Assembly (NCBI GenBank): GCA_950295325.1
Contig: OX485807.1
Location: 3,102,501 to 3,166,500, forward strand
Direction: 5' to 3'
From: Polytrichum commune
Lineage: Eukaryota > Streptophyta > Polytrichopsida > Polytrichales > Polytrichaceae
DNA length: 64,000 nucleotides
The position numbers and the translations under genes were made by a program. Position 1 is the stretch's first letter; the number at the start of each line of letters is the position of its first letter. Under the pieces are notes generated by a model. It saw nothing but the letters and a program-made list of their open reading frames with translations. It had not been told where the DNA came from and searched no databases. Shown here in pieces: positions 10,967 through 34,200 of this stretch.

Positions 10967-13900
10967 ATGAGGCCATTCGGTGTATCTCGATCTGGAGTCC
11001 ACATGAGCCAGCTTGTGGTTGCAGGCCTTTTGTTGGCGAGTGTTGTATCAGTGGCTCTTGCTTTGACAACCTCCGATTATAAAAGTGCACTCGACAAATC
11101 GATCCTCTTCTTTGACCTCCAGCGGTCTGGGAGGCTGCCAAATTGGCAGCGTCTCAATTGGAGGCAAAATTCAGGCCTTTCCGATGGAGGCATGCAAAAT
11201 GTACGCAGATTAATCTACTCTTTTGTTCGGCTGAACAAGATCATTCCTTCTCTTCAGTAGTACTGCTGTAGTAGTCCATACATGCATCTTATAAGCTCTA
11301 GCTCCAACGTCATTGACAGATTACTAACTGGAGATCATGAATCACCTTGTAATTAGGTCTGACATTTAATTTGTCTCGAGAGTAGTGCAAGATTATGCAT
11401 ATGGCTGGACTTATGATGTTTACATTTTGAGAGAATAGATCATATCATGGTCAGTGTCACTTCGATGCATGCTGTATTTCGGTGCTTTTAAATTAGGCCT
11501 GACATTTAATTTGGCTTGAGAGTAGCTAGTGCAAGATAATGGCTGGACTTATGATGTTTACATTTTGAGAGAATAAATAATTTCATGGTCAGTGTCACTT
11601 CGGTCCTGTATTTCGGTGCTTCAATACTTTCAGATTAGACCTGACATCTGGCTTGAGAGTGGTGCAAGATGATGGCTAGACAAATGATCTTCACATTTCG
11701 ATAAAATAGATGATTTCATGGTCAGCATCGATTCGGTGCTCTAATGCGGTGCTTGAATGACCTTTCAGATTAGGCCTGAAAATGGCTTGAGAGTGGTGCT
11801 GCAAGATGATGCAAGCTGGACTAATGATCTTTAAAGTTTGAGAGAATAGATCATGTTGTGGTCAGTGTCACTTCGGTGCTGGATAAGTAGTGAACAAATT
11901 ATTCACCTGATATGCGTGCGGCTATTTTTCTGCAGGTTGACTTGACTGGGGGATACTACGATGCTGGGGACAATGTGAAGTTTGGTTTTCCAATGGCCTT
12001 CTCCATAACCATTCTCTCATGGAGTGCGGTCGAGTTTGGCGACAGTTTGCGTGCAACCGGGCAGCTGGGACACACATTGAACGCCATTCGCTGGGGCACT
12101 GACTACTTCCTTAAGGCTAACACCGGACCTAATGAACTTTGGGTGCAAGTAAGTAAACATCCAAACGTTTAAAGGTTGAGGTTTCTGTATGATGCAAACT
12201 CCAGATTAACAGATTATCTTTTCATCAGCAAGTGATCTACCTTGTCACAGCTCATCAGTTGGTGTAACTTCCACAGATGTGGTAGGTGCAAAATTTGGTG
12301 GTCAGAAATTTCAGGTAGATCGGGGATAGATCACTTCGAGGAATTCGTGAAGTTTTTTGTATGATGCAAACTCTAGTTTACAGATTAATTGTTCATCAGC
12401 AACTGATGGACCTTGTCACGACTCGTCACTTGGTGTAACGTCCACAGCTGTGGTAGGTGCAGAATTTGGTGGTCAGAAACTTCAGGTGAATCATTTTGAG
12501 GAATTCTAGCTGATGTAACGTATACACCGGTGTGGTGCAGGTTGGCGATCCGAGCAGCGATCATCAGTGCTGGGAAAGACCAGAGGACATGGACACTCCT
12601 CGTACAGCTTACAAAGTTGACGTCAACCGCCGAGGTTCGGATGTTGCGGCAGAGACTGCTGCAGCCCTAGCTGCGGCTTCCATGGCCTTCCGAGGTGTCG
12701 ATAACGCTTACTCCGCACGGCTCCTGGCTGCTGCAAGACGGGTAATGCGTTACAATCAATCAACTATTTCTCAAGCTTACCAACCTCATTTGATCGCATG
12801 AATTCATCATGACTGGATGTTGTGCTGGATTCTTTAACTTTCAGTTTGTTCGTTCCTAAGAATGAGACTTAACGACTTAACCCTAACCCCTAAAGATTTT
12901 GCATTCTACGAAGTTTGAATGCAATCCTTTTCTATCTACTTCAGTAATCTCGTACACATGAAGGTATTAAGCTGACATCATATTGGCATGAGATTTGGTG
13001 CAGCTCTTTTCCTTCGCAGACAGATACAGAGGTAAGTACAGTGATGGTCTCGGAGGAGTTGTGTGCCCTTTCTACTGCTCCTACTCTGGGTTTGAGGTGA
13101 GTTGAGATGCAGATCCTACTCTGAATCTTTACACGTCGTTGCTCACAGCCAATTGAAACATTTATGGATGGGGGTCATTCTGCAGCTGCCAGACTGTGGT
13201 GCAATCCTTAATATATTTTTTCCAGCAAGCAGATGTGTCATTCATGGCCCTTGTATCATCTTTGTGTAGAATTACACTGCTCGTATATTGGATAGGTCAA
13301 GCTTGATCATGTCAGGATGTCAACTCAAGTAATTGGTTAAACTGGCAGTTCATTTGATGTTGATTTCAGGATGAGTTGCTGTGGGGCGCCACTTGGTTGT
13401 ACAAAGCGACTGGTGAAACTACTTATCTCCAGTACCTCACTCAAAATGGGAACAGTTTGGGAGGAACAACGATGTCAGTGAACGCATTTGACTGGGATAA
13501 TAAGTATGCAGGAGCGCAAGTCCTCCTTGCACAAGCAAGAATCTGACCTTTGATATCACTACTTGTGACCATCTGTAACTGTATAAACTTCCCATTCAAA
13601 TAATTTATCAAGAAACTCCTTCATCAGATTGGCATAAAAATATCAAGCATTTGACCTTAGAAGTTCCGAAACATCTATGAGTACCAATGGACATGAAATC
13701 CGTTCCTGCCAATGAAGCGATGTTGTATGTTAAAGAGTTTCATTGAAGTACTTACCATGATCTTTGATGCTGCGCAGAATGTCCTCAAGGGAAGCAACGG
13801 GCTTCAAGGTTACAAAGATCGCGCAGATAATTACATTTGTGCTGTCTTGCCAGGATCCATGAGTCAAAGCTCTCAGACTTCTTATACACCAGGTGCACCT

Positions 13901-14764
13901 ACAATTACATACTTCGAAGCTGGCAGCAGCTTGTGATGAAATTAAATTTATCACGACCTCTGCAAAGTATTGCATTCTTATGAGAGATGATTGTAGTTGA
14001 CACTTGTGCTCATCCTTGCATACCTATTCAAGGAGATCGTGTGGGAGCTATCTTGATGATTCGGAAATATTTATGATGATGCATGCAGGCGGGCTCATGT
14101 TCCACAGTGGGCAAAGCAATATGCAGTATGTGACAACAGCAACTTTTCTTCTTACAACCTACGCCAAGTACCTCTCTGCCGCACGAGCTACTGTGAATTG
14201 CGGTGGACGCACTGTGACACCATCGCAGCTTTCCTCAGTCGCTATACGGCAGGTAAACATCACATCCTACATTACACCAACAATGATTTGAGAGAGAATT
14301 ACCTTTTACAACTAGAAAGAACCACCGCTACTTGCAAATTTGATACTACAGTTTAGAAAATTCAATTTCAGATGGGAGGATGCTTGTAGTCTCGATGTCT
14401 CAATTCTTTTACATGTCGCCGGTATGAACTGCAGGTAGACTACATTCTTGGAAACAATCCCAAAGGCATGTCCTACATGATTGGTTTCGGCACGAACCCC
14501 ACCCGAGTTCACCACCGTGCAGCTTCCTTGCCTTCCATGCGTGCTTCCCCGCAGAAGATTCAGTGTCAGCAAGGGTTTGCCTATTTCTACACCGGAAACC
14601 CTAACCCTAATATCGCCATGGGCGCAGTGATTGGTGGTCCCGACCAGAATGACAACATCAACAACATTCGGAGCAATTACGCCCAGATGGAGCCAACCAC
14701 ATACATCAATGCGCCTATTGTCGGAGTTTTGGGCGTTCTCGCAGCTGGCCGAACCTACACGTAA
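10967..14764 (+). CDS. GH9 endo-1,4-beta-glucanase (cellulase), eight exons, 504 aa
   Basis: Secreted endoglucanase of glycoside hydrolase family 9, expected to cut beta-1,4-glucan in the cell wall. Proposed exons: 10967-11200, 11936-12148, 12541-12741, 13004-13096, 13370-13534, 13778-13892, 14089-14252, 14435-14764, joining in frame to 504 codons, a normal length for the simple secreted (no C-terminal binding module) class. Residues 1-34 form a hydrophobic signal peptide ([18 protein letters not shown]). An in-frame Met13 is an alternative start. Family motifs: [18 protein letters not shown] (residues 83-100, catalytic base in DAGD), [30 protein letters not shown] (residues 416-423) and catalytic Glu481 in [11 protein letters not shown]. 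The Asp expected nine residues before that Glu is Asn472. Intron 5 (13535-13777) uses a GC donor. Introns 1 and 2 contain tandem repeats. The assignment is secure; the exact substrate is inferred. Confidence 0.93.
11351..11882 (+). repeat. About 140-bp tandem repeat, four units, in GH9 intron 1
   Basis: Four imperfect units begin at about 11351, 11491, 11632 and 11767. Each starts with A(A/G)ATTAG.CCTGA, then GGCTTGAGAGT, then GCAAGAT, and ends with CATGGTCAGTGTCACTTCGG or a close variant. The last unit is shortened and ends about 50 bases before the exon 2 acceptor. Confidence 0.9.
12181..12540 (+). repeat. About 165-bp direct duplication in GH9 intron 2, plus partial third copy at the splice acceptor
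   Basis: Copies at about 12181-12348 and 12349-12510 share TGTATGATGCAAACTC near the start and GTGGTAGGTGCA.AATTTGG near the end. The real intron end (12511-12540, GATGTAAC...GTGTGGTGCAG) resembles the inner part of each copy (GGTGTAAC...GTGGTAGGTGCA), so the acceptor segment seems to belong to the duplicated unit. Confidence 0.8.
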
Positions 14765-16931
14765 TCTGCAACCTGCAAACCGATGTTCATGATGCAATAG
14801 ATGACCTGAGGAGCATCAATCAGAAGTGTTGGTAACATGTAATCTGCTCCGGTTTATTCGAGGTTTCTTGCCGGTATTACATCATCTGCGTCGATCTTAT
14901 TCGAACCTTTTTTTCTACATAGGAAGGGTGTAATACCAGAGGAGGGTTAACTATATAGAAGCGCTGGGAGTTCATATATTTAGCTCCCAAGTATTCTGCT
15001 CCCGGCTACTTCCTTCCTGTTGCCAGTGGTGCTGAGTTATTTCACGAAATTTTTTATAGGAACAGTTTGCGAGAGGGTTTATGCCCATGAATGAAGTGAG
15101 ATGAAGACCAGAGGAAGGTCGAGTAGCCGAAAGAAAATTCTAGGTTGTTCAGCTCCCGGCTTCAGTAAGGACTCCTCATCCTGTGGCAAAGAAATGAGAC
15201 ATTACAAATTTTCATCGTCTTTAAATGTGTATGATGAATCTTTTGGTAAGGTTGTTGGCCAGAGTTTGAGGTCATGTGCATAATATAACTCGCCGTCATG
15301 TCGCAATGGTGGGTAAAATATAACCAAATGGCTTGCCATAGCCATGGCCATAGCTCGCACTTCTCCCTAAGCATACCTGTGGACATTCTATCAAACTAGA
15401 GCAGATTCTCCCCCCTAGAGCAAATTGTACCAATTTTAGTCCGGTGGATTTTTCGACTTTGATGATGACATGTCTTCATTGATATTTCCATCAGCTTCAC
15501 GTCGTTCATAAATCAGTACAAATTCAGAGATATTCGATAAGAAATAGTACGTTACCTGCTTCACCACCAAAGCTGTAGGTGTGATAGGCCATGGCTTGCT
15601 GCACAACCAGGTTATATTCTTGTGGTTCAAGTATCTGCTTAACGTATTTTTTTACATCTAATTCTCCTGGACCAAATTGTTAGCTGCTATGTGATCTTCA
15701 CCGTGTTCACAATGCGTTGTTCTTTAATCATGTAAACAAAGGCATGATGTCACAGACTCGTCAATTCCTTTGCTGAGCTAAAACCTGTTTGAAGGAAGAC
15801 ATGCAAATAAGTTACTGCTGTTTCTCATCCTTAATTTCAAGATTCGTTATAGAGCTTTTGGCACGTCATGGTTGAAGAATCTCCATCAATCCTGGTCCGC
15901 CAACAGACTTGGAATTTTCGCTGCAATAATAACTTCTGCGGTGTAAACTCACGACCGAGAGGATATAGAGGCCACCAAATTGGACTTTCATTGGACTCTC
16001 CCCACAATGGGGTTAACTAACTTAGCAGAGTACCAAATAGTTTTCAAAGATTGCAACTGGAACGGAGTTTCGATATCCCTTCCATACCACATAAAGATCT
16101 GAACATACTACATTTCGTAAGGTGACAAATGCACTTCCAGTTTCAGATTCTCGGCCGACTTTAAAGAATCACATTTATCACCTTGCGATCGATGATGCAA
16201 ATTTTAAAAAGCACCCTTATCCAGCCCTCCACCTGCTGCATGTAGAGCACTCCGCCACGTGGGTATATTCCTTGCGCCAGATGGCGTATACAAGAGAAAT
16301 CTGGTATCTCTTTTGCGGAAATTCAGAAGTGCAAAGAATTCTTATCTCCATCTCATCAATCAATCAATGAACTGTTCTTAGGACTCCGCAATCTCTTACT
16401 TCGAGTGGGCTGAACTATTAGACATCCATACTTCGTCCGAAGTGATAGGACACACAAGAGTTTGAGTTAACTTAGAGCTGAGCCTATGCAAGTCCCCACA
16501 TCTTGGAAGAGATTGGACACATTATAGACGGAATCTACCACATCAAAGAGTTGACGATCTACTCTTCATATTGTTGGTGGATAATCTGAGTGTGTATTCG
16601 AAGGACAGCTTCCTACTTATTCATAACCATCATCTTTAGTGGGTTGCCTGAAGAATTTTCTGTTCTGTTAAGACAAATTGTAGCATTAAACATTTTTATA
16701 ACTTTCTGACGAGCATTAGGAGCAATGTCCTCCATGTACTAAGCTGTACGGAATTCTCGAGCCATGCTCTGATGCCAACTTCTTGTTGAATCTTGTGAAC
16801 TGAAAAGTGCATAAAAAGTGATCGGATATCGTAGTCTGTGAATCGTGTTGTTTCACATACATAGGTTTTAACGAAGTGGTACTTCGATCTTTTTCTTTTT
16901 TTGTTACCTCTGTTGTGAGGATTTTGGGAGA
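14765..16931. other. Intergenic region between the GH9 and GH2 genes
   Basis: No gene, RNA or transposon recognised. It should contain the GH9 3' UTR and the promoter of the beta-galactosidase gene. A G-box-like CCACGTGG is at about 16254. No convincing TATA box was found. Confidence 0.5.
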
Positions 16932-28726
<11,795 letters not shown>

Positions 28727-29938
28727 GAGGTGAAAAGACCGATATCTTGGTAAATGACTTGCAGGTTTTTAAAATGGAAGGTATGACCGATTTGGCTCAT
28801 GATCATGTATGCCCAACAAGCTTCTCACAATCGTAAAAATTCAACTGAACACTAGTCATTCAGTTCAATACACAGGCCATGTTTTGCTAGCCTGAATATC
28901 TGTTATAGTACTTTGCAATGAACTATAGTGATTAGATTAGGTGTTTCAACTCAAAACTCAGCAATGCAACTCTTGCCGAAAAGTTAGCTCTTCAATGCAA
29001 AGTTCAGGATTCCTCTACTCTTGAGCTCAACTTTAAAGCTCTCCACTTTTGGAGAAAATTTATTACATTGTAGTTCAGAGGAGGCAGTAAGCTCAAAACG
29101 AGAGTCTCAGATGTATGAAAGATCTCAAACCTTCATGTTACATGTCCAGATGTTAATCTAACACTACATAAGCAGGAAATTTCTGCTCAGTTGCAATATT
29201 TCCTCGTGTTCTTTCTAAACATACATATTACTGAGTGTACACTTTTGTACAAAAAGACTTTGATCCAGTCTTGCTTGAATATTCAGGTCTGCACCAAAAA
29301 CTTTTATTCAAAGTTGGTACACACTATCACAGGTTTACATTAAAATTTGGCAGTCATACCATTGGCATTGATGGGAGCTCTCCCTGTTGAGAAAACACGA
29401 CCTCCAAAAGTTGTTAATTTTTATAGGTCTCTTTGACCAGTGCTAAACAACTACATTCATTTCTTTCTGAAATTGCTGCACCATCAAGATGGATTTGGTC
29501 GTGTTGGCAGAACAAGCTGATTTATCCGATTTATCCTACTGCTACCAAATTCAGACAGATATTTAGTGTCTTTGTTTTACCCAATATATCCATGCTGAAT
29601 TTTACAGCTCAACATTTTTATATGCACTTATGATTATTTAATAAATGATCTCAATTTATCTATGTTTTAAATGACATTCTAGTTGCTATTTAAACAATTG
29701 GGGAAGATAATGTATTGAGTATAGGATTCGTATATCAATTTAGTGCAAAAAGCAAAATATTGAACAAATAATTGCAAACCGAAATGTATGTTGCAATCAG
29801 TTGTCAAGTATACCTACGATTTGTACAAACACCCCAACTTATCTGGGTCTATTGCAGAGTCTGCTAGGTGGATGCACAATTGCATAAACCATAAACAAGT
29901 GCCTATGATGTTTCATGTATCATTTGTTGATCATGGTT
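28727..29938. other. Intergenic region after the GH2 gene
   Basis: Probably contains the GH2 3' UTR. No other gene or transposon recognised. Confidence 0.5.
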
Positions 29939-30080
29939 CAAGGTGTAGAAATACATGATCCCTGGTTTATAGCTTGTTCATATTCATTTTGAAATGTTGC
30001 TTCATCATTCAAGGTGTAGCAATACATGATCCCTGGTTTATAGCTTGTTCATATTCATTTTGAAATGTTGCTTCATCATT
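29939..30080 (+). repeat. 71-bp tandem duplication, two units
   Basis: Units 29939-30009 and 30010-30080 begin CAAGGTGTAG and differ by a single base (A versus C at the eleventh position), so the duplication is recent. Confidence 0.95.
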
Positions 30081-30214
30081 CAAGGACATAAGGACCTTCA
30101 CATAACTCAAGGTAGACGTGCCTAATTCAGTTACTTCTCTTGATCAAGCACCTAAATTTGAGTTTTATGTGGTTAGGTGTAGCTCCAATAATGGATTGCA
30201 AAAAGACATGTGTT

Positions 30215-30530
30215 GAAAAGAGATTGGACTACGTGTTCAAATATGATAACCATTCTACGTTTAATAATCAACATAATTGGGAAACCCATATGATCACTTA
30301 ATAAGCATGAGAATATTCAATTTGATACTAATAAGATATGCATATGAGCTCCACAAATTATGAGGAAAGTGGCTACAGACTCGATTTGGATTTGCTAACC
30401 ATCTCGTACTAACCATGTGTTTCATATCCTAAGAGAAGTGGGCTACTGGGAGAAAGTAACCATTTAAGACTCATTTACCTGAGCACGATTCAGAGCAGAA
30501 TGACCGAAGGTTCAAATCCCAATCCTGAGG
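30215..30530 (+). repeat. Dispersed repeat family R1, copy B
   Basis: Shares GAGATTGGACTA.GTG, ATGAGCTCCA.AAAT, TTGGATTTGCTAA and CATTTAAGAC.CAT with the copy at 56190-56660. The end of this copy contains GGTTCAAATCCC, a good match to a tRNA-type B box. Confidence 0.75.
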
Positions 30531-30897
30531 ATAATTCCTGCAAAGGGAGGAGGAGAGAAGGGGCATGCAAGGCCGTGGACCCTATCACCGTTTCTGACAA
30601 CCGCCACCTTTCCTCTCAATTCATCTCCAATCCAGACACATTTATCGCCCTGCATGCGTGCATGCAACACAAATTGCAATGTCACTACATTTACACATGT
30701 ATACCCCCACAGAATTATTTCCATAGTCAATAAATCCGGTGTGCATATGAGGGCTTAAAATGTCTGTCTGCATGTTCAAAGAGTTGTCATGAATGATATT
30801 GACAAGAATCACGAGCATGGGTTGCCATTACCATCATCAGCATCGGGACTGTAAAGCCCTGTTATAAACTAGCTGCTCTTGCATTACCAGCCATGTT

Positions 30898-30927
30898 GTG
30901 GTTGTTGTTGTTGTTGTTGTTGTTGTT
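30898..30927 (+). repeat. GTT microsatellite
   Basis: About ten GTT/TTG units upstream of the HEAT-repeat gene. A second GTT run is at 31522-31546 inside its proposed first intron. Confidence 0.95.
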
Positions 30928-31271
30928 CTCTGGTGTTGTTCAGGCATTCACTAGATGCATACAGGTTTATGGATTAGCCGGACTTTCAAGAGCCTTTTGA
31001 TCAGAGACTTTTGTGTCAAGGCAGGATATTGTTTAGACACATGTGAGAGAGAGGTCATTTGCTATGGTGATGCATGGGCAGCTGCAGATCAGCCGAATGA
31101 AAGGGTCAATGGAGGGGGATAGGAAGCGAAGAATCTCAAAGGAACTACTAGGCACGTAGTAGTAGTCATTGTCGATACATGATAGGTTTTCTTGTCGTAA
31201 ATGTGTTGCAATGTGGTTCCTGCAGAATGGAGGCAACGTTCTGCGTTTCCTTTTGAAACCCTAATTACCGA

Positions 31272-34200
31272 ATGTCGGATGTCCTACACGAATATACTGA
31301 TGCTAGTGATGCAGAAGGATCTGTACGCCACCTTTACAAGCTGCAAAATCACTGTGGTAGTATCACGGGTGATGAATTCCGTGAGTGGGTCCGGGATCAA
31401 AAGAACTTGCTGCATTGCAAGGTGAGGGTAATTAGTCGCAGCAAACTTAATTCCGCAGGTAGAGTTCAAAAGTCTTAGGTTTTGGCACTGGAGTGCATGA
31501 CGTCGACTGGATGGTTGGATCGTTGTTGTTGTTGTTGTTGTTGTTGCGGCAATGAAGAGGTACAAGAGTATCTTGCATTTGAAAACGGTAGCTCCAGGGT
31601 AAGGAGAAGGGGAAGTTGGCCATGGCCTCTCAAGCATCGGCCTGCCAAATGATAGTCAGACCATCATGGTTGGGAGATACAAGCCGGTGGGGAATAGATC
31701 AATCATCCATGTACGCTCATTGCAACCTGTAATGTGGAACGAGGCACAGTATGCTTCGGATGTTGATCCCTTCGAAGATGCTATCAAAGAGGTTAGCAAT
31801 CTTTTATGCCTCTTTACCCTCCGTCATCCTTTATCCAGTAGTAATGTCGTTGCCCTTTCGAGGACCATCTTGCCTCTTGTCATCTCCTGAACCGAACCCT
31901 GTAAGCATTTAGGAAGAGATAAGAGTCAATGTGTACACAGAAACCCCCGAATTTGCACTGAATTTAAATTATGAGCCCTGTTGTATGGCAGCATCGAAGA
32001 GATGCGGGGAGAAGTAGGGAGGAGATCGAGCGGCTTACAGTGGATGAGGATTTGGGGGATCTCGAACGAGCTTGTCTCTTTCTGTCACCAACCGCACACT
32101 CAGTATGGATTCTCCTGGTTTAAAGCTTTTTAGCGGTTTAGCTCGAGTATGTGCATGGAAATTTCGTACAGTAATTGTGATGATCTATCCTATCTAAGGC
32201 CCATGTCAATGTACAGTTTGGCAAAAAGAAATTCTTTAAGGAGAGGTAAGTTGATTAATAGATGTGCGATTCAGAAATGCCTATCATCATTATCCTCATG
32301 CATCAGATTGGTCCAATATGTTCCCCCATAAATTTTATCCCTACACTTAGTAATCACTGCAGCCATTCAAGATGAGATTTTTCAGTTCGACCTAAAGTTT
32401 GATCCGGCAGTGGGTGTATTGATGTTGTACCAAATTGTGTTTTTCATAATCCACAGCTTCAACAAGCCTGTGCTTTGGAGAGACTACATCGGCTTTTCAA
32501 GGAATATGGAGCTGCTGCATACGAAGCCCTCCTTCCAACCCTCACATCATCTCTTGAAGCTTTCAGTCCCCAATCTCAGGTTTGAATGTTGTATTGAGAA
32601 TTTAGGCATTCAGAGAACAACCACATGTAGGTATTCAATTTGGATAGGAAAGTCTTGCTACCATCCAACATATGGATCACATCTGCTTACATCGATACAA
32701 TGCTCATATTCCTCTAGTAGTGAGCTAGGCGACGTAAACTGTACACTACCGGTACATTCTCTTGTGTGGTTGTTGTCCAGGTGATTGCAGCAGAGGCTTT
32801 CACTGCTATGTTGCGGGATGAATCCATCTGGAAAGAGGTGAGCACCCATTCTGATATGGAGGTGTGATTAACCCCGCACAAAGCTTGCTGCGCCCATGTT
32901 GGTTGGAATAGTATAGTTAGGATTGGTTGAATGAGGTCCAAGTTGATTGTAGGTCAGCGCAAAGTCAGACAGGCCAAGCAACTCAACCTAACAAGGTAGA
33001 AGCAACCCATCTGTTGTAAGGTAGTTGACGTGAGCAAATTATAGGTAAGTATGCCTCTTTGACATATGCTCAGGGCCAATTCAGTTCAATTCAGCTCAAG
33101 AGATAGTATATAATGAAATCAAGGTGATTGATGATTTTTTTTTTGCCATCTACATTGCAAGAACGTGGTAAGCAATCAGAGAATCTGGAAGGCAGTAGCC
33201 AACAGTATGATTAGGGTTAGTTGAATGAGGTCCACGCTGATTGTAGGTCAGTGCGAAGTCAGACAGGCCAAGCAACCCAACCTAAGAAGGTAGAGAGAAT
33301 CCATCTGTTGTAAGGTAGTCATCCTGAGCAAATTACAGGTAAGTATGCCTCTTTGACATATGTTCAGAGCTAAATGCAGTTCAATCCAGAACGTGATTAG
33401 CAATCTTGAAGGACTCTGGAAGGCAATAAGTTAAAGCAACCAGTACAGAAGGGTCTGACTTGATGTAAGTGATGGATGGAGGATCTGGGAGGATAGGCGC
33501 CAGACTGGTTTCTTCCCATGGCCATCACCATGGTCAAAACTCCTCGTAGCAGTGAAGTTATGAACGCTTGGCTGGGGACACTTCGAGCTTTAGTGCCGTT
33601 GGTGCCACAACAGGTATGTTTCTCAGTTCTGATTCCTCATATATTAGTAGTGGTAGGCTCAACAGTAATTCAACTCTGACCAGATAGATAGGCCATTTGT
33701 TCAAACTGGAAGCTGACCATGCTTGAACAAAAGATACTAACAGAGCTGAAAAGTGGGCAAATCCTTGGCAGTCAGAGTGATGTGCAGTGGTTTACTAGAA
33801 AGTTGAAGTTGTCTTTCTGGTTCATGCATGGCAGGTGCTCACTGACGACCTTCTACAATTGGCTCTTGCCAAAGCTCAGGAAGAAAATGTCCAGGCCCAC
33901 ATAGTTTGCTGCAATATTTTTGGAGCCATTGCACCCTTACTCGATGAGAAATTTGTAGTGCAGACTTTTCTGCCCAAAGCCATGGCGTTGTGTCAGGTGC
34001 AACCTCTCCCAGTTCTTGCATGTGGGACGAAGGGACAACGCCTCTGATAGGCTAAGATTCTTGATAGACATATGAATGAGGTGAAGCATGTATATTGTAG
34101 CACATACCGTATCTGACGAAATGTAGATACCACAAAGTTAGTGTAAAAAGTAATTCTACTGACTCTCTGGAAACAAATTCCCAATGCTGCCCCATGTACT

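Noticed and set aside
14312..14797. 161-codon minus-strand frame over the last GH9 exon
   Set aside because: Antisense of a conserved exon, no recognisable domain.
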